Assembly: GCA_017430155.1 (NCBI GenBank)
Contig: JAFRNO010000446.1
Coordinates: 1 to 14,710, forward strand
Origin: Kiritimatiellia bacterium
GTDB lineage: Bacteria; Verrucomicrobiota; Kiritimatiellia; RFP12; UBA1067
Reading direction: 5' to 3'
DNA length: 14,710 nt
The notes below the pieces were generated by a model that was not told where the DNA came from, searched no databases, and saw only the letters and a program-made list of their open reading frames with translations. Of the stretch, positions 13,602 to 14,710 are shown one piece after another; position 1 is the stretch's first letter, and each line of letters opens with the position of its first letter. A program made the position numbers and the translations under genes.

Positions 13602-14710
13602 TCACCTCTTTGGACTGGGTTTGGGATTCGGGGCTGGTTTTGCCGCTGACTTCGGTTCAGAAGCCCCGTCTCCGATGGTTTTTTCCGTATTCGACTTCAA
13701 GTCGACAATGGTCACGTGGCCCTTTTTGAGCGATTTCACCTTGTATTTGCGGTTCCCCAGCGCGAACTCGCTTCCCTTTGCGACCGTCAGCTTCTTGCCT
13801 TCTCCCCGATCCCACTGGAGATCCATCTGCTCCTCGACGGAGATGGGGTTGACGCCGATCTTCACGGAAATCACGCGCTTGTCGCTCACGCGCTCGAGGT
13901 CGACGGTGGAAGCGTCCGCGACGACCGACTGGCCCGCGCCGCGCCGAGTGACGCGCTCTTCCTTCTTTTCGAACTTCACCACGCGCCAGCCGCTCTTGAC
14001 CTTGTCGCCCTTCTTGGACCACTTCGCGAGCGTGTAGACGACCTCCTGTCCGTTGGTCGCCTCCGCGAGTTGCCTGTACTGCTTGTCGGCGACGACGAAC
14101 TGCAGACGGAAGTTGTCGCGGGTGGGCGTATAGGACTTGAACCAAAACGGCAGCTTGTCCGTCCGCAGGTCGCCGACGATCGACAGGTAGTCCAAATAGT
14201 CCGGATGCGACTCGGGATCCTTCGGGTTGGTCTTCGCCTCGTACTCCTCGACGTTCGTGAACAGGTCGCCGTCGGCGTCCTGGTTCGCGTCGGAGGGATC
14301 AAGCGGATTGAAGCCGTACTTGCTCTCCCAGGCGTCGGGCATCCCGTCGTTGTCGACGTCGGTGCCGCCGCGCGCGACGTCCACGTCATCCTGCGGCTGC
14401 TTGAATCCGCAGAACGGACACGTCTCGCTCTTGACGGGAATGGGCTTGTGGCAAGCGGCGCGGTCCGGGTTCTTGCAGTACACGCGGCACTCGCTCGCCA
14501 GGAAGCTTCCCTTCTTGTCGTTCGGGACTTCAAGCCGCGGAGGCGACACGAAATCCCTCTCCGCCTCGCCCAGCACTTGAAGCGTCTTTTCGTTCACGGG
14601 AACTGCCTTGTGCTGGGGCGGGCGCTGCTTGAGCTCGGCCGCGCAGGCCGCACGGGCGTCTTCAGGCGAATTGTCCAGCGTGGAGACGAACAGGAACCCG
14701 ACACCGCCCA
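13602..14710 (-). CDS. Pilus-associated protein with zinc ribbon and thrombospondin type 3 motifs (Amuc_1099-like; N-terminus beyond window)
   Basis: The frame is open at the right edge, and 368 residues are visible. The first visible residues GGVGFLFVSTL look like the end of a membrane anchor, so the rest probably lies in the periplasm. Next comes a cysteine-rich stretch (C at visible positions 74, 78, 86, 97, 100; the last two in CPFCG, with CHKPIP before them) that reads as a zinc ribbon. It is followed by a calcium-binding thrombospondin type 3-like segment (117-157: DVDNDGMPDAWE, DANQDADGDLFTNVEEY), then a beta-rich domain and a Pro/Lys tail. The GTG at 14597 is not needed as a start because the frame continues upstream. 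Its place before an Amuc_1098-like secretin matches the Akkermansia pilus locus order, so I infer an Amuc_1099-type partner of the secretin. The biochemical function is unknown. Confidence 0.7.
   Translation of the reverse strand, partial: GGVGFLFVSTLDNSPEDARAACAAELKQRPPQHKAVPVNEKTLQVLGEAERDFVSPPRLEVPNDKKGSFLASECRVYCKNPDRAACHKPIPVKSETCPFCGFKQPQDDVDVARGGTDVDNDGMPDAWESKYGFNPLDPSDANQDADGDLFTNVEEYEAKTNPKDPESHPDYLDYLSIVGDLRTDKLPFWFKSYTPTRDNFRLQFVVADKQYRQLAEATNGQEVVYTLAKWSKKGDKVKSGWRVVKFEKKEERVTRRGAGQSVVADASTVDLERVSDKRVISVKIGVNPISVEEQMDLQWDRGEGKKLTVAKGSEFALGNRKYKVKSLKKGHVTIVDLKSNTEKTIGDGASEPKSAAKPAPNPKPSPKR

Noticed and set aside
1..14710. Search for tRNA, rRNA, riboswitch, IS element, defence or toxin-antitoxin genes
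   Set aside because: I saw none. Nearly all of the sequence is coding, and the largest gap between coding regions is about 80 bases.

Overview
The window is GC-rich bacterial DNA in which every supported gene lies on the minus strand. It reads from right to left as: a partial membrane-anchored pilus-type protein, a large secretin, coaE, rho, a polytopic membrane/TPR protein, uvrA, and the first ~909 codons of a large-type purL. The Amuc_1098-like secretin behind a thrombospondin-type-3/zinc-ribbon protein, a TMTC-like TPR membrane protein, a Rho with a long disordered N-terminus and abundant short palindromic repeats inside genes suggest the PVC superphylum, perhaps Kiritimatiellota, Lentisphaerota or Verrucomicrobiota. 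This is an inference from gene content, not a database match.

Layout. 14710-13602 encodes the pilus-associated protein, cut by the window edge. A good sigma70-type promoter (13576-13548) and a strong ribosome binding site precede the secretin (13520-10113). From there coaE, rho, the TMTC-like gene and uvrA follow with overlaps or gaps of at most a few tens of bases, so a single five-gene transcription unit is likely. purL (2728 to the left edge) starts 48 bases after uvrA and has a possible extended -10 of its own. No RNA gene, CRISPR array, IS element or gene-free stretch over 300 bases was seen.

The most notable structure is not a gene. At least nine short hairpin-forming palindromes, of three families, lie inside four of the coding regions (uvrA, the TMTC-like gene, rho, coaE) without breaking the frame. 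One family has a CGGGAG leader and usually a CTTGT loop, is about 29 nt long and occurs six times, in both orientations and in different reading frames. A second has a TCT loop, and a third is a double GGTAGGGACG palindrome with a compensatory arm change. They lie at structurally tolerant places: the interdomain linker of UvrA, the loops between membrane segments, the disordered N-terminus of Rho, and a variable segment of CoaE. A separate 28-bp-arm inverted repeat lies on the start region of the TMTC-like gene. Together they look like active or recently active REP-like elements that double as protein-coding insertions.

Functionally, the right half builds a type IV pilus-like outer-membrane channel, and the rest is housekeeping: coenzyme A synthesis, transcription termination, nucleotide excision repair and purine synthesis.
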